64,000 nucleotides of DNA from Candidatus Paracaedibacteraceae bacterium UBA6184 (GTDB lineage: Bacteria > Pseudomonadota > Alphaproteobacteria > UBA6184), in the NCBI GenBank assembly GCA_002422845.1, contig DITM01000057.1, positions 1-64,000 on the forward strand, in the 5' to 3' direction. Below the pieces are notes generated by a model that saw only the letters and a program-made list of their open reading frames with translations, searched no databases and had not been told where the DNA came from. Below are positions 16,345 through 28,905 of this stretch, piece by piece. Positions within the stretch are counted from its first letter, which is position 1. Each line of letters opens with the position of its first letter. Made by a program: the position numbers and the translations under genes.

Positions 16345-19101
16345 TTAAGTCCTTTTAAGGGTTAAAGCTGCGTGTATTATAGCGGATTGTTCGGCCTGAT
16401 GTACAGATGTATAACCGGTCCCTGGCGATCCTGCGGGTGGGCGACCGATATAGTTTGCGTCAATTCCTATATCTTTTAAGGCAAAGAAAACATGTGTCCA
16501 GGCGCCCATGTTTTTGGGTTCTTCTTGGCACCATACGATTTCTGCATCAGGGTGTTGGGTTATTATTTCGCCTAATTCTTGTGCAGGGAATGGGTAAAGT
16601 TGTTCAAGGCGGATGAGAGAAAGATTTTGATCGGGAGATCTGTTTTCCAATAAATCATAATAAATCTTGCCGGTGCACAGTACAATCTTTGAGGCCTTCA
16701 TTTCAATTTTTTGGTCATTGATGACAGGTTGAAATTTTGAGCCTGTAGACATGTCATTTAAGTGAGACACTGCCAATTTATGTCGTAACAAAGATTTGGG
16801 TGTCATGACAATTAATGGCTTGCGATTTGGGTTATGAATTTGACGTCGCAATAGATGAAACATGTTCGCGGGTGTCGTTGGAATTGCAACTTGGATATTA
16901 TCATCGGCACACAATTGTAAAAAGCGTTCTGGTCTGGCTGATGAATGTTCGGGTCCTTGACCTTCTAATCCATGGGGTAATAACAACACCAACCCGTTAT
17001 ATAGATCCCATTTTGTTTCGGCCGATGCGATGAATTGATCGATGATGATTTGAGCGCCATTGACGAAATCACCAAACTGAGCCTCCCATATGATTAAGCG
17101 ATTTGGATTTGCAAGGGCTGCGCCATATTCGAATCCCATCACGGCGTATTCCGATAAGACGCTGTTGTACACACACAGCTGAGCGGTTGCATTTGGAAAA
17201 CTATTAACTGGGAACGTTACTTTGTTTGTGGACTGATCGTATAACCCAACGTGTCTGTGAGAAAAGGTTCCTCTGACGCAGTCTTCACCGCTAATTCGGA
17301 CGGGAACACCCTCTGTGAGTAAACTGCCATAGGCCAATAATTCGCCCGTTGCCCAATCAATATTGGAGCCACTTTCCATCATCTGTTTACGAACTGTAAG
17401 TTGTCGAGCAATCTTTGAATTGAGATCAAAGTTTTCAGGGGGCGTTGATAGATGATTGCCGATATGTTTCAGAAGCATTTCATCAACACCTGTTGTTGGT
17501 GCTAAAGAATGATTGTTTGGATGAATCTTTTCCCAGCGTCCTGAATGTGATGTATAGTTTTCAAATGCCCAATCGGCAGACCGATTATAAGCATCGACTA
17601 ATTCAGATTCATACAGTGCCCGAATATCTTGAGCACGTTGCGGTGTTAGTGTTTTTTTCTCAACTAAGAATTGTTCATACTGAGTGAGTACGGATGCGTG
17701 CGATTTGATTTTGCTGTACATCACGGGTTGAGTAAAGTTGGGTTCATCGCCTTCGTTATGACCATAACGACGATATCCAACTAAATCGATGACCACATCT
17801 TTTTTGAATTCTTGACGGTAAGAATATGCAAGCCACGATACAAAAATACAGGATTCAATGTCATCGGCATTCACATGGAACACAGGGGCATTGATTGATT
17901 TTGCAAGGTCAGATGCATAGTCAGTTGATCGCGTTTCGGAAGGATTTGCCGTAAAGCCAACTTGGTTGTTGGTGATGATATGAATGATACCACCGACAGC
18001 GTAACCTGGGACTTGGCTCATTAAAAGTGTTTCTGCGTTGACCCCCTGCCCTGCAAATGCAGCATCGCCGTGGACTAAAATTCCAAGAGCGTTGGGTGTG
18101 CCATCTTGTTGTTTTGCCCAAACGTTTCCCATGACAACTGGGTTGATGGCTTCAAGATGTGACGGGTTGTATAATAATGATACATGGAGTGGTTTATCAT
18201 GGAGCATCACATCGACACTGCCACCCGCGTGGTATTTTACGTCCCCCATACCTGCTTGATGTTGGGGAGATTTATTCATAAACTTTGCAAACACCTCTTC
18301 ATAGGAACGACCCATAATATTGTATAAGGTGTTTAAACGACCGCGGTGAGCCATTCCAATAACGGCGTTTCCTAATTCATCTGCGGCAGCTCGAGTTAAA
18401 ATATCATGCAATATTGGGATGAGTGCATCGCACCCTTCGATACCGAAACGTTTTGCGCCGGGGAATTTTTTGGCTAAGAAATGTTCAAACAATTCTGCTT
18501 TGACTAGCCATTCAAAAATTTCGATTTCATCGTCTTCGGTTAATGCAAAGGGAGCCGTTTCAAGTCTGCGTTTGATCCAGTTGGTTTCTTCTAGATTTGG
18601 AATGTGCATGTATTCATAGGCAGATTTATCGCAGTATACTTTTGATAGCTGTTCAATAATTCCGCGCAAGGTGTCTCTGCGACCTAGTTTGAATCCTTGG
18701 ATGGGCTGATCTAAATCTGCATCTGATAATGTATGTGCCTTTGTATTTAGTCCTGGATGACCTTTGGGAGGCGTTAATCCTAGGGGGTCTAAAGTTGCGG
18801 CATAGTGTCCCCAACGTCGATACGCATCGGCAATGGCAGATGCTTTAAGTGAGAGTTCGGTTTCTTTTATATCTTGCGTGACGGCGGGTTTTGCAGAGGC
18901 TGATACCTTGGGTTTGACGTAAGTTGACCCGCGAGATAAATCTAATAAGACAGATTTTTCATTGTCATTTAATTGCTGAAAAAACGATTGCCATTGTGGA
19001 GATACATCGGTTGAATTTGCGACATAGCGTTTAAAAATGTCCGCAATATATAATGCATTTTCAGCGTTTAAAAATGAGCTATTTGAAATTTCTTTGTTCA
19101 T
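16345..19101 (-). CDS. sucA: 2-Oxoglutarate dehydrogenase E1
   Basis: Thiamine-diphosphate-dependent E1 decarboxylating 2-oxoglutarate, 918 aa. The N-terminal segment resembles the E2-binding arm ([10 protein letters not shown]), followed by the ThDP core with GMAHRGRLN, the GDAAFAGQG cofactor-binding motif and [15 protein letters not shown], and the C-terminal transketolase-like domain with [14 protein letters not shown]. Between sucD and sucB in a tightly spaced TCA operon. Confidence 0.97.
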   Translation of the reverse strand: MNKEISNSSFLNAENALYIADIFKRYVANSTDVSPQWQSFFQQLNDNEKSVLLDLSRGSTYVKPKVSASAKPAVTQDIKETELSLKASAIADAYRRWGHYAATLDPLGLTPPKGHPGLNTKAHTLSDADLDQPIQGFKLGRRDTLRGIIEQLSKVYCDKSAYEYMHIPNLEETNWIKRRLETAPFALTEDDEIEIFEWLVKAELFEHFLAKKFPGAKRFGIEGCDALIPILHDILTRAAADELGNAVIGMAHRGRLNTLYNIMGRSYEEVFAKFMNKSPQHQAGMGDVKYHAGGSVDVMLHDKPLHVSLLYNPSHLEAINPVVMGNVWAKQQDGTPNALGILVHGDAAFAGQGVNAETLLMSQVPGYAVGGIIHIITNNQVGFTANPSETRSTDYASDLAKSINAPVFHVNADDIESCIFVSWLAYSYRQEFKKDVVIDLVGYRRYGHNEGDEPNFTQPVMYSKIKSHASVLTQYEQFLVEKKTLTPQRAQDIRALYESELVDAYNRSADWAFENYTSHSGRWEKIHPNNHSLAPTTGVDEMLLKHIGNHLSTPPENFDLNSKIARQLTVRKQMMESGSNIDWATGELLAYGSLLTEGVPVRISGEDCVRGTFSHRHVGLYDQSTNKVTFPVNSFPNATAQLCVYNSVLSEYAVMGFEYGAALANPNRLIIWEAQFGDFVNGAQIIIDQFIASAETKWDLYNGLVLLLPHGLEGQGPEHSSARPERFLQLCADDNIQVAIPTTPANMFHLLRRQIHNPNRKPLIVMTPKSLLRHKLAVSHLNDMSTGSKFQPVINDQKIEMKASKIVLCTGKIYYDLLENRSPDQNLSLIRLEQLYPFPAQELGEIITQHPDAEIVWCQEEPKNMGAWTHVFFALKDIGIDANYIGRPPAGSPGTGYTSVHQAEQSAIIHAALTLKRT

Positions 19102-19103
19102 AA

Positions 19104-19973
19104 CTATAAAACGTCTTTTACTTTCTGTCCAATATCAGCAGGTGAGTTGACCATGTGTATCCCCGCAGCTGTTAGGTAGATTGTTTTGCCTTCGGCAGTA
19201 TCATTGCCCCCAGAAATAATCGCGCCGGCGTGCCCCATGCGACGACCCGGAGGTGCGGTGCGTCCTGCAATGAATCCAATCACGGGTTTTGGATTTGGAT
19301 GATTGCGAATAAAGTCTGCAGCGGAGGCTTCTTCTGATCCACCTATTTCACCAATCATTACCACAGCATCGGTGTTTGGGTCATCAAAAAATAATGAGAT
19401 GACGTCTGTAAATGTTAATCCGTGAATGGGATCGCCGCCGATGCCAATGCAAGTAGATTGCCCAAGACCAAGTTTTGTTAATTGATCGACGGCTTCGTAC
19501 GTTAATGTTCCTGACCTGGAAACAACACCAATGCGACCGGGTTTGTGAATAAACGCTGGCATGATTCCAATTTTGCATTCGCCGGGTGTGATGATGCCTG
19601 GACAGTTTGGACCGATAAGTCGACTGGTCGAGTTTTGTAAGGCAGCATGAACTTTTAACATGTCTTGAACAGGGATGCCCTCGGTGATACAGATAATAAG
19701 TTGGATGGAGGCATCGATGGCCTCAAGAATTGCATCGGCTGCATAAGGTGCAGGTACGTAAATTACTGACGCAGTTGCATCCGTTGCTTTTTTAGCGTCC
19801 TGTACGGTATCAAAAACGGGAAGACCTAAATGTGTTTCGCCCCCCTTTCCAGGAGTGACCCCGCCAACCATTTTTGTGCCATAGGCAATGGCTTGTTCGC
19901 TGTGAAATGTGCCTTGAGATCCGGTGAATCCTTGGCAGATGACGCGAGTATCTTTGTTAATGAGTATGGCCAT
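19104..19973 (-). CDS. sucD: Succinyl-CoA synthetase alpha subunit
   Basis: CoA-binding subunit of succinyl-CoA synthetase, carrying the phosphohistidine intermediate. 289 aa. The N-terminal Rossmann fold has [11 protein letters not shown]; the active-site His248 is in MGHAGAII, and the [10 protein letters not shown] segment follows. Two bases separate it from sucA and three from sucC, so the genes should be cotranslated. Confidence 0.97.
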   Translation of the reverse strand: MAILINKDTRVICQGFTGSQGTFHSEQAIAYGTKMVGGVTPGKGGETHLGLPVFDTVQDAKKATDATASVIYVPAPYAADAILEAIDASIQLIICITEGIPVQDMLKVHAALQNSTSRLIGPNCPGIITPGECKIGIMPAFIHKPGRIGVVSRSGTLTYEAVDQLTKLGLGQSTCIGIGGDPIHGLTFTDVISLFFDDPNTDAVVMIGEIGGSEEASAADFIRNHPNPKPVIGFIAGRTAPPGRRMGHAGAIISGGNDTAEGKTIYLTAAGIHMVNSPADIGQKVKDVL

Positions 19974-19976
19974 GAC

Positions 19977-21140
19977 TTATCCTTTTACTGCGCTGACGAT
20001 TGCGGTTGCTGCATCCGTTAGTGAGTCAACAGTGTGCAGATTTAAATTTGAACGAGCCAGAATTTCTTTTCCAAGATCTACGTTTGTGCCTTGTAATCGC
20101 ACCACGACGGGAACATGAATTTCCATTTCGTGTGCAGCATCGACGATACCTTGAGCAATAACATCACAGCGCATAATTCCCCCAAATATATTCACAAGGA
20201 TTCCTTTGACGGCTGGATCTGATAGTATGATTTTAAAAGCGGCCTGAACTTTTTCTTTAGTAGCGCCGCCACCGACATCCAAAAAGTTGGCAGGTTCACC
20301 GCCATGGAGTTTGATGATATCCATAGTGGCCATCGCAAGACCAGCACCGTTTACCATGCAACCGATGTTGCCGTCTAATGACACATAGTTTAAATCAAAT
20401 TTTGAAGCTTCGATTTCTTTGGGGTCTTCTTCGGTGAGATCTCGAAGGGCTTGAATATCTGGATGACGAAACAATGAATTATCATCAAAGCTGATTTTTG
20501 CATCCAATGGAATTAATGCGTCATCGGATGTGATAACCAACGGATTGATTTCCAACATTGCGAGATCTTTTTCTACAAACAATTTAAATAGTTTTTGGCA
20601 TAAAGATCCGATGCCATCTTTTGCATTGATGGGTAGGTTTAGCCCCTTGGCTAATTGACGACCATGAAATGGCTGGAATCCTGTAATGGGATTGATGGAT
20701 ACTTTTATAATTTTGTCAGGGTGTTTTCCGGCAACCTCTTCAATATCCATGCCGCCTTCTGTTGAGGCAATGATAGTGATGCGAGAGGTTTCCCGATCTA
20801 TTACAAAGCTGAGGTAGAGTTCTTTTTTGATATTTACAGCAGGTTCAATGTATACCCGTTGCACACGTTTTCCCGCACCACCGGTTTGCTTTGTAACCAA
20901 GTTCATACCCAGCATTGACTGTGCGAAAACAATAGCATCAGCTGGAGTTTTTGCAACTTTTACGCCGCCGCCTTTGCCTCGGCCGCCAGCATGGATTTGT
21001 GCTTTCACAACCAAGACTGGAGCATCAAATGATGTAACTGCGGGTTCAATTTCGTTGGCGTTAAAGATGACTTTGCCTTCTGGAATGTTGATTCCATAGT
21101 GACGCAATAAGTCTTTTGCTTGGTGTTCGTGAATGTTCAT
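19977..21140 (-). CDS. sucC: Succinyl-CoA synthetase beta subunit
   Basis: ATP-grasp subunit that binds nucleotide and succinate. 387 aa beginning [33 protein letters not shown] is the nucleotide-binding loop; LEINPLVIT and [15 protein letters not shown] are diagnostic, and GGIMRCD sits near the C-terminus. Follows mdh by six bases in the TCA operon. Confidence 0.97.
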   Translation of the reverse strand: MNIHEHQAKDLLRHYGINIPEGKVIFNANEIEPAVTSFDAPVLVVKAQIHAGGRGKGGGVKVAKTPADAIVFAQSMLGMNLVTKQTGGAGKRVQRVYIEPAVNIKKELYLSFVIDRETSRITIIASTEGGMDIEEVAGKHPDKIIKVSINPITGFQPFHGRQLAKGLNLPINAKDGIGSLCQKLFKLFVEKDLAMLEINPLVITSDDALIPLDAKISFDDNSLFRHPDIQALRDLTEEDPKEIEASKFDLNYVSLDGNIGCMVNGAGLAMATMDIIKLHGGEPANFLDVGGGATKEKVQAAFKIILSDPAVKGILVNIFGGIMRCDVIAQGIVDAAHEMEIHVPVVVRLQGTNVDLGKEILARSNLNLHTVDSLTDAATAIVSAVKG

Positions 21141-21146
21141 GTCGTC

Positions 21147-22782
<1,636 letters not shown>

Positions 22783-22832
22783 TTGTGCTCCTATTGATAA
22801 CAGAGGTGGATTAACACTTGTTTAAACTTACA

Positions 22833-23645
22833 CTATTTAGATAGATATTTTTGTCGTCGGTAAGCGATAATTGCAGCGATTATGACACATATTGTAGAGA
22901 TAGAGATCATAATCGTTGCCAATGCATTAATTTGTGGGCTTAACCCACCCGTGCGTAATGTCGAAAAAATCACCATGGGTAATGTTGTTGATTCGGGGGA
23001 TGAGACGAAGCTGGCAATTACAACATCGTCGAAGGATAATGCAAACGCTAAAAACCATCCCGCAATGCACGCAGGTGTAATTATGGGTAGCGTAATGTCC
23101 ATGAAAACTGTAAGTGGTTTTGCCCCTAAATCCATAGCGGCTTCTTCTAAGGAAAGGTCGACTTCTTGTAATCTGGATTTTACAACAACAACGACATATG
23201 CAACGCCAAGTGTGATATGGGCAATGCTGATCGTGGGAATGCCATAGTGAATATTGATTCCAAAGATGTGTTGCACAGACACAAAAAACAACAATAAGGA
23301 CAGACCCGTTACAACTTCGGGGATAATAAGTGGCATGTTAATGATTGTTTCAAATAGTTTTCGACCTTTAAATCTGTGGATTCGGACCAAGCTGAATGCT
23401 GCAAGCGTTCCAATGATCATTGCAAATGTGGCGGAGATGCTGGCGATTTTAAGGCTGTTCCATACGCTTTGAAGAATAGCCGTGTTGTTGCTAAGTTCGC
23501 TGTACCACCGCAGTGAAAATGATTCCCAACCGTAAATGCTGCGAGTACTGTTAAATGAAAATACGATAACTAGCGCAAGTGGTATGTATAAAAAAGAATA
23601 CCCAAACAATAAAATGCTGATACGCATCATGCGACTATTCATCAT
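22833..23645 (-). CDS. potI: Putrescine-type ABC transporter permease PotI
   Basis: Second inner-membrane permease of the polyamine importer, 270 aa and six membrane helices. The EAA loop is LSLEEAAMDLGAKPLTVFMD. It resembles PotI in the N-terminal IPLALVIVFSFN segment and in length. Overlaps the 3' end of potH by 11 bases. Last gene of the serC-potFGHI unit; no clear terminator follows before the esterase gene. Confidence 0.92.
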   Translation of the reverse strand: MMNSRMMRISILLFGYSFLYIPLALVIVFSFNSTRSIYGWESFSLRWYSELSNNTAILQSVWNSLKIASISATFAMIIGTLAAFSLVRIHRFKGRKLFETIINMPLIIPEVVTGLSLLLFFVSVQHIFGINIHYGIPTISIAHITLGVAYVVVVVKSRLQEVDLSLEEAAMDLGAKPLTVFMDITLPIITPACIAGWFLAFALSFDDVVIASFVSSPESTTLPMVIFSTLRTGGLSPQINALATIMISISTICVIIAAIIAYRRQKYLSK

Positions 23646-24570
23646 TAGTATCCTTTTTAGAGCTGGGTTTTTGAAGGTAATTTAAAGGAATCACCACAAA
23701 GAAAAACATTAAAATTGCGATTGACGCAGCAAAGGGCCAATCACGATTATTAAAAAATTCATTCCAAACAATGCGACCAATCATTAACGTATTGGCTCCC
23801 CCTAAAATTTCTGGAATTACAAATTCCCCAATCGCCGGAATAAACATTAAAATGAACCCCGCAAACAATCCATTTTTAGTTAAAGGCACTGTGATTGTGA
23901 AAAAGGCTTTAAGGGGGTGACATCCAAGATCATAAGCGGCTTCTAAACATTCGCGATCCATTTTGTCTAAAGACACATACAACGGAATAATCATAAAGGG
24001 TAAGTAGCAATAGACAATGCCGATAATAACCGCAAATTTTGTATACAGTAATTTTAAAGGTTCATCAATAATACCCACCCACATTAAGAGAGCGTTGACG
24101 CCACCTTGTGCGCTTAATAACCCGACCCACGCATATACACGCAGCAGAAACGAAGTATAAAACGGCAAAATAATTAATAGAATTAATAAGGTTTTTATAG
24201 CTGGCGATGATTTATGTATAGCATATGCAAACGGGTAAGAAATGATGGTTGCGATGCAGGTTGAAAATAGCGCCATCAAAATTGATTCGATATAAACCCG
24301 AATATAAAGAGAGTCTTTGAAAAAGAATTCATAATTTGAAAAAAATAATTGGATGCGAAGATATTTTTGATCAACCCATTCAAAGACAGGGCTGAATGGA
24401 GGTGTTCCAAAAATATAATCGGATAAGCTAATTTTTAACAAAATTAGAAATGGAATTAGAAGAAATAATACACACCAAATGTAGGGTAAAATTAACACAT
24501 ATTTTTCGCTGGGTTTGAAGACAGACAACCAGTTTTTTATACGGATTAATCGAGAGGAATTTGTATTCAT
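23635..24570 (-). CDS. potH: Putrescine-type ABC transporter permease PotH
   Basis: First permease of the polyamine importer, 311 aa. The open frame extends upstream inside potG; the ATG at 24570 (MNTNSSRLIRIKNW) shares one base with the potG stop and matches PotH length. The EAA loop reads LEAAYDLGCHPLKAFFTITV. An N-terminal amphipathic stretch precedes the first membrane helix. Confidence 0.92.
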   Translation of the reverse strand: MNTNSSRLIRIKNWLSVFKPSEKYVLILPYIWCVLFLLIPFLILLKISLSDYIFGTPPFSPVFEWVDQKYLRIQLFFSNYEFFFKDSLYIRVYIESILMALFSTCIATIISYPFAYAIHKSSPAIKTLLILLIILPFYTSFLLRVYAWVGLLSAQGGVNALLMWVGIIDEPLKLLYTKFAVIIGIVYCYLPFMIIPLYVSLDKMDRECLEAAYDLGCHPLKAFFTITVPLTKNGLFAGFILMFIPAIGEFVIPEILGGANTLMIGRIVWNEFFNNRDWPFAASIAILMFFFVVIPLNYLQKPSSKKDTNDE

Positions 24571-25703
24571 TAACTTACCAACAAAACGCCATTTTGAGGC
24601 TTCCAATGTAAATATACTTTGTCGTTCCATGTAATGGGTCGATCGGCGCCACGCAATAAGTTTGGAACCATTACTTGAATAATTTGTTTTGACGCAAGCT
24701 GAATGTGATACATAGAGACATCGCCCCAATATGCAATTTCGTCGACAACCCCTGTTAGGGTGTTGTATTCAACATCAAACGGTTCTTTGGAAATTAGAAT
24801 TTTTTCTGGGCGAACCGATACGTGAGCAAGAGAGTCGACCGCGGCATTTGATGCCGGCGAAACATAAATCATACAATCGTTTTCATCGTTCCGAATGACT
24901 GAATGGTCTTTGTGTGTTTCGACCACAATACCATCCAATACATTTGCATTTCCAATAAATGTTGCAACATATTGAGAGTTCGGATATTCGTAAATTTCTT
25001 TAGGGGTGCCCACTTGTAGTATTTGACCGCCGCGCATAATACCTAATCGTGTGGACATGGTCATTGCTTCTTCTTGATCATGCGTTACCATGATAAAGGT
25101 AATACCAACTTTTTCCTGAATGTTAACTAATTGAAATTGTGTTTTTTCTCTCAAGCGTTTGTCTAGCGCAGCCATGGGTTCATCAAGCAAAAGAACTCTA
25201 GGTTGTTTTGCAAGGCATCGGGCAAGTGCGATCCGCTGACGTTGTCCCCCTGAAAGTTGATCAGGGTTGCGTTTCCGCAAATCAATCATATCAACCAATT
25301 CTAAATAATGATCGGTTCGATTAACAATTTCTTTTTTAGACAGGTTTTCTTGTTTTAATCCAAAGGCTACGTTCTCTTCCACCGTCATATGAGGAAACAA
25401 AGCATAGGATTGAAACATCATATTGATGGGGCGTTTGTAGGGTGGAAGTTTTGTGATATCGATCCCGTCGATTAAGATGCGACCTTGTGATGGATGTTCA
25501 AAACCCCCCAAGATTCTCAGCAGGGTAGTTTTGCCACAGCCCGAACTGCCCAGTAATGAGAAAAACTCACCCTTATAGATTTCAAGGTTCAGCTTTCTAA
25601 GCGCTGGGAAATTACCATATCGTTTTGATATTCCTTCAATTTGTATTTGAGGAACCTCATCAAAAGACTGCCAGGGTTCGATTCGATCTTTTTCCACAAT
25701 CAA
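24570..25703 (-). CDS. potG: Putrescine-type ABC transporter ATP-binding protein PotG
   Basis: 377 aa, the same length as E. coli PotG. Walker A is LGSSGCGKTT, the signature LSGGQRQR and Walker B LLLDEPMAALD, followed by the VTHDQEEAMT switch region. The C-terminal quarter is a TOBE-type regulatory domain (VRPEKILISKEP). Energises PotH and PotI. 18 bases separate it from potF. Confidence 0.93.
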   Translation of the reverse strand: MIVEKDRIEPWQSFDEVPQIQIEGISKRYGNFPALRKLNLEIYKGEFFSLLGSSGCGKTTLLRILGGFEHPSQGRILIDGIDITKLPPYKRPINMMFQSYALFPHMTVEENVAFGLKQENLSKKEIVNRTDHYLELVDMIDLRKRNPDQLSGGQRQRIALARCLAKQPRVLLLDEPMAALDKRLREKTQFQLVNIQEKVGITFIMVTHDQEEAMTMSTRLGIMRGGQILQVGTPKEIYEYPNSQYVATFIGNANVLDGIVVETHKDHSVIRNDENDCMIYVSPASNAAVDSLAHVSVRPEKILISKEPFDVEYNTLTGVVDEIAYWGDVSMYHIQLASKQIIQVMVPNLLRGADRPITWNDKVYLHWKPQNGVLLVS

Positions 25704-25721
25704 CTTTCCTTAACGTGTTGA

Positions 25722-26837
25722 TTAGTATCCTACAAGAATTTTGAAAAAATGTCGATTAATTGTACGTTCAAATTGTGGGTTTGAACGTGTATCAATTGCA
25801 AGTGTTTGCATAATTGATTCGTTGGGATAAATAATATTATTCTTTAAAATCTCAGGGCGAATAAACTTTTTTGATTTAGAGCACGTGTTTGCAAAACGCA
25901 CATAATTTGTTACAAGAGCCATATGTTCCGGATCTAGTAAAAAGTTAATAAAGAGGTGAGCAGCGTTTGCATTAGGAGCATTGTGTGGAATAGCCAGCCC
26001 GTCGATCCATTTAAGAGCGCCCTCTTTTGGAACAACATATTGGATTTTTTTATTGCGAAGTAGAGCCAGTTGTTGAGCCGCTAAAGCATCACCATTCCAC
26101 ATAAATGCAACGGCAACCTCACCTGATCCCAATGCTTGAATTGCAGACTCAGACGATAAAAATACTCTCCAATAAGATCGGGCTTGATTTGCAAGTTGCG
26201 TAAGAGTGTCTATGGTTTTTAATGTAAAAGCTTGAGGGCGCTCGTTCTGCCAAAAACCAATCGCACAAAATAATTCATTTCCGCTGGCTGTTGAAGCAAT
26301 CCCTTTATGGGTTATTTTTTGTAATTTATTCGGATCAAAAACATAAGTCCAACTATCGATGGGTTCGTTTGGAAAAATAGAATCAAACGTTTCTATATCA
26401 TAGGCAAAACCACTGGTACCCCATAGATATGGAATTGAATATAAAGTCGACTCTGTTTTTAATCCCTGCATAAAACTTTCGTCCACATGCCGGATATTTG
26501 GAATTTTATCTAAAGACAAGGGAGCATACAGCCCCAATTTTATGTGGCGAAATACATACGGTGTGGAGGGATAGACGATGTCGTATTCGGCTTTTCCGGT
26601 GAGCAACTTTGCCTCTAGTCCTTCGTCTGAGTCGATATAATCAATATGTAGTTTGATGCCTGTTTGATCTTCAAATTTCTTTTGCAATTCGGGGGGGACA
26701 AAATCCATCCAAGTATATATAGTCAGCTTGGTACTATTTGACGGAAGTTGTTTTTGAGATGGAAAAACTGAATAATAAAGACCGGCAAAAAAGATGAGGC
26801 AGATTAATGTAATAAAAATATAGGCGCGATTTATCAT
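25722..26837 (-). CDS. potF: Polyamine-binding periplasmic protein, PotF-like
   Basis: Periplasmic component of the polyamine importer, 371 aa, matching PotF. The N-terminal hydrophobic segment (residues 5-24) is a signal peptide without a clear lipobox. The mature part starts LTIYTWMDFVPPEL and includes DSDEGLEAKLLTGKAEYD, both typical of PotF/PotD. ATG at 26837 overlaps the serC stop as ATGA; the longer frame lies inside serC. Putrescine is the likeliest ligand by analogy; spermidine is possible. Confidence 0.88.
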   Translation of the reverse strand: MINRAYIFITLICLIFFAGLYYSVFPSQKQLPSNSTKLTIYTWMDFVPPELQKKFEDQTGIKLHIDYIDSDEGLEAKLLTGKAEYDIVYPSTPYVFRHIKLGLYAPLSLDKIPNIRHVDESFMQGLKTESTLYSIPYLWGTSGFAYDIETFDSIFPNEPIDSWTYVFDPNKLQKITHKGIASTASGNELFCAIGFWQNERPQAFTLKTIDTLTQLANQARSYWRVFLSSESAIQALGSGEVAVAFMWNGDALAAQQLALLRNKKIQYVVPKEGALKWIDGLAIPHNAPNANAAHLFINFLLDPEHMALVTNYVRFANTCSKSKKFIRPEILKNNIIYPNESIMQTLAIDTRSNPQFERTINRHFFKILVGY

Positions 26838-27958
26838 TGAAGATGTTCGGAATGAATCCAATCCAGCCACTCTAATAAGATTTCAATATTTGACGTTTCA
26901 ATAGTTGGCCCAGTCCATATTCTTAAGTTAGGTGGGGTTCCTTTGAATCCTTTGATGTCAAAAGCTACATTTTCGTTTGCTAGAATTTGAGTGATTTTTA
27001 AAATAGTATCATCATCAATTGGGACGCCATTCTTTAATAATTGGATACAAGAATTAGCGACTGATCTGTATTTTTCTTGTTTCATTAAATATTGTGTCCA
27101 TGGACGACTCTGCATCCATGATTGAACAGTGGTATAGTTTTGTTGGGCTCGATTTGTTAGAAATGTCAGGCCGCCATTTTTTTCTGCCCAATTCAAACTT
27201 TGCATATAGTCTTCTAAACACAACATTGACGGGGTGTTAATTACCACTCCATCAAATAAATCTGTTCGGATTCCCGATGCGTTTTTTAGGTTGAAAATAT
27301 AAGGAACCGGCCACTTGGGAGTATAACGTTCAAGTTGAGCAATTGCTTTTGGACTGAGAACAATTAATCCGTGAGCTGCTTCGCCCCCCATACCCTTTTG
27401 CCAAGAAAAACAAGTTATATCTAGTTTTTCCCAGGGCAGATTCACACAAAATGCGGCAGAAGTTGCATCGCAAATTGTAAGCCCCAAACCTGGTGTGTAC
27501 CAATCAAGGTCGCCAATAGAGGTTCCCGTAGACGTGGCATTCCAAACAAACATGAAGTCGTTGTCAGGATTAACGCCAGACAGATCAGGCATTTCCACAA
27601 AAGTAGATTCGTATACATTCATGGGAATATTCAGTGCCCTGACATCGTTGACCCAGCGTTTTCCAAAGACATCCCAAGCAAGCATGTCAACTGGGCGTTC
27701 ACCCAAAAAATTCCACATAGCCATGGTAATGGATCCGGTTGCAGATCCGGCAGTTAACACAATCTTATAATCCTGAGGGATTTCTAAAACATCTTTAGTT
27801 TTTTCGAGCATTGATTTGATAGCAGCCTGCCCATCTTTTGATCGATGAGATCGCCCGATCATTGCATTGGATAATATGCCAAATTCCCATCCTGGAATTT
27901 TTGCACAGGGCCCAGAACAAAAGTGAGGATCTAAAGGTTTTCTATCAGGCTGCTTCAT
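26834..27958 (-). CDS. serC: Phosphoserine aminotransferase
   Basis: PLP enzyme converting 3-phosphohydroxypyruvate and glutamate to phosphoserine, 374 aa. It belongs to the long alphaproteobacterial/archaeal SerC group. The Schiff-base lysine is in SWQKGMGGEAAHG, and the N-terminal phosphate-binding loop is SAMIGRSHRSKDG-like. It is the first gene of a run coupled to potFGHI, an unusual partner; serA and serB are not in the window. Confidence 0.92.
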   Translation of the reverse strand: MKQPDRKPLDPHFCSGPCAKIPGWEFGILSNAMIGRSHRSKDGQAAIKSMLEKTKDVLEIPQDYKIVLTAGSATGSITMAMWNFLGERPVDMLAWDVFGKRWVNDVRALNIPMNVYESTFVEMPDLSGVNPDNDFMFVWNATSTGTSIGDLDWYTPGLGLTICDATSAAFCVNLPWEKLDITCFSWQKGMGGEAAHGLIVLSPKAIAQLERYTPKWPVPYIFNLKNASGIRTDLFDGVVINTPSMLCLEDYMQSLNWAEKNGGLTFLTNRAQQNYTTVQSWMQSRPWTQYLMKQEKYRSVANSCIQLLKNGVPIDDDTILKITQILANENVAFDIKGFKGTPPNLRIWTGPTIETSNIEILLEWLDWIHSEHLQ

Positions 27959-28002
27959 ATGTCACACAAATTTTACTGTTCTTATAATTTTTTAGCAGAG
28001 AG

Positions 28003-28227
28003 TTAGGATAATTTGAAAACGTCAAAACGCTTCTTGAATCGACCTAATTGTCCATCCGTATCCAATAGTTTTACACCACCGCCCGTCCAAGCTGGATGAG
28101 AAAGAGGATCCACGTCCAAGCTTAGTTTGTCGCCTTCTTTGCCCCAGGTGGAGCGAGTTTCAAATGTTGATCCGTCTGTCATTGTCACAGTGATTTTGTG
28201 ATAATCAGGGTGTCCTTGTTTTTTCAT
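28003..28227 (-). CDS. rpmE: 50S ribosomal protein L31
   Basis: 74-aa L31 starting [14 protein letters not shown]. The ATG at 28227 has GGAGAAAACT upstream; the four-residue longer frame is not needed. No cysteines are present, so this is the zinc-independent form. Divergent from rsmG with 107 bases between them. Confidence 0.95.
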   Translation of the reverse strand: MKKQGHPDYHKITVTMTDGSTFETRSTWGKEGDKLSLDVDPLSHPAWTGGGVKLLDTDGQLGRFKKRFDVFKLS

Positions 28228-28281
28228 AGTTTTCTCCAAATATCATTAAAATAATCTAAGATATATTAGCAATTATTTCCC

Positions 28282-28310
28282 TTGACAACAAGATTATTTT
28301 TTAATAAATT
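28282..28310 (+). promoter_or_regulatory. Promoter of rsmG-parA-parB
   Basis: A consensus TTGACA (28282-28287), a 17-base AT-rich spacer and TAAATT (28305-28310) lie 25 bases before the rsmG ATG, which has a GGGGG ribosome site. One of the best sigma-70-type promoters in the window. Confidence 0.75.
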
Positions 28311-28334
28311 TTAGATCATTTTTCCGGGGGTTTT

Positions 28335-28901
28335 ATGTCTTTTTTTGAGCAGAATTCTGATCTAAAGCAAAGGCTTGATATCTATGAATCGTTGCTACTG
28401 AAATGGGCAACAAGTTTAAATCTTGTTGCGAAAAGCACTTTGTCTAATATTAGAGTGCGACATTTTGAAGACTCGTTACAATTGCTGCCTTTTTTAAATC
28501 AAGGTGATAGAATTGTTGATCTTGGCTCTGGGGCAGGCTTTCCTGGAATGGTTTTGGCAATGTATGGTTTTAACGTAACTCTTGTAGACTCCGATCAAAA
28601 GAAATGTGTTTTTTTAGAAAATGTTTCACGTGAAACAAATACACCTGTAAAAATTGTTTGCTCTAGAGTAGAACAGTTTGTTTCAGCTGAAAAGTTTGAT
28701 GTAGTGAGTGCTCGAGGAGTAGCTTCTTTATCTACACTAATCGAAATCTCAGAACACTTGATAAGAAAAGAACACTCTAAGGGGTTATTCTTAAAAGGGG
28801 AGAATGTAGATATAGAGCTTTCTAATATTCCCACTGACCGTATTTTGAAAAAACAAAGTTTAATTCACCCCAATTCATATATTATTGAATATAGATATTA
28901 A
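28335..28901 (+). CDS. rsmG: 16S rRNA (guanine-527-N7) methyltransferase RsmG
   Basis: Methylates G527 of 16S rRNA with S-adenosylmethionine. 188 aa. Motif I is VDLGSGAGFPG at residues 61-71; motif II is TLVDSDQKKCVFL, and SARGVASL marks the catalytic region. Shorter than the E. coli protein at the C-terminus. It forms the conserved rsmG-parA-parB cluster, but mnmG and mnmE, the usual upstream neighbours, are replaced by divergent rpmE. A perfect parS site is embedded in the coding sequence. Confidence 0.96.
   Translation: MSFFEQNSDLKQRLDIYESLLLKWATSLNLVAKSTLSNIRVRHFEDSLQLLPFLNQGDRIVDLGSGAGFPGMVLAMYGFNVTLVDSDQKKCVFLENVSRETNTPVKIVCSRVEQFVSAEKFDVVSARGVASLSTLIEISEHLIRKEHSKGLFLKGENVDIELSNIPTDRILKKQSLIHPNSYIIEYRY
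28622..28637. other. parS centromere site 1 (inside rsmG)
   Basis: TGTTTCACGTGAAACA is an exact match to the universal 16-bp chromosomal parS palindrome bound by ParB. It is read through as codons of rsmG (VSRET). Its presence 0.35 kb from parA marks the ori-proximal partition region. Confidence 0.93.
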
Positions 28902-28905
28902 AAAT

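Noticed and set aside
23635..24729. 364-aa form of PotH
   Set aside because: The first 53 residues lie inside potG in another frame and do not resemble PotH; ATG 24570 fits.
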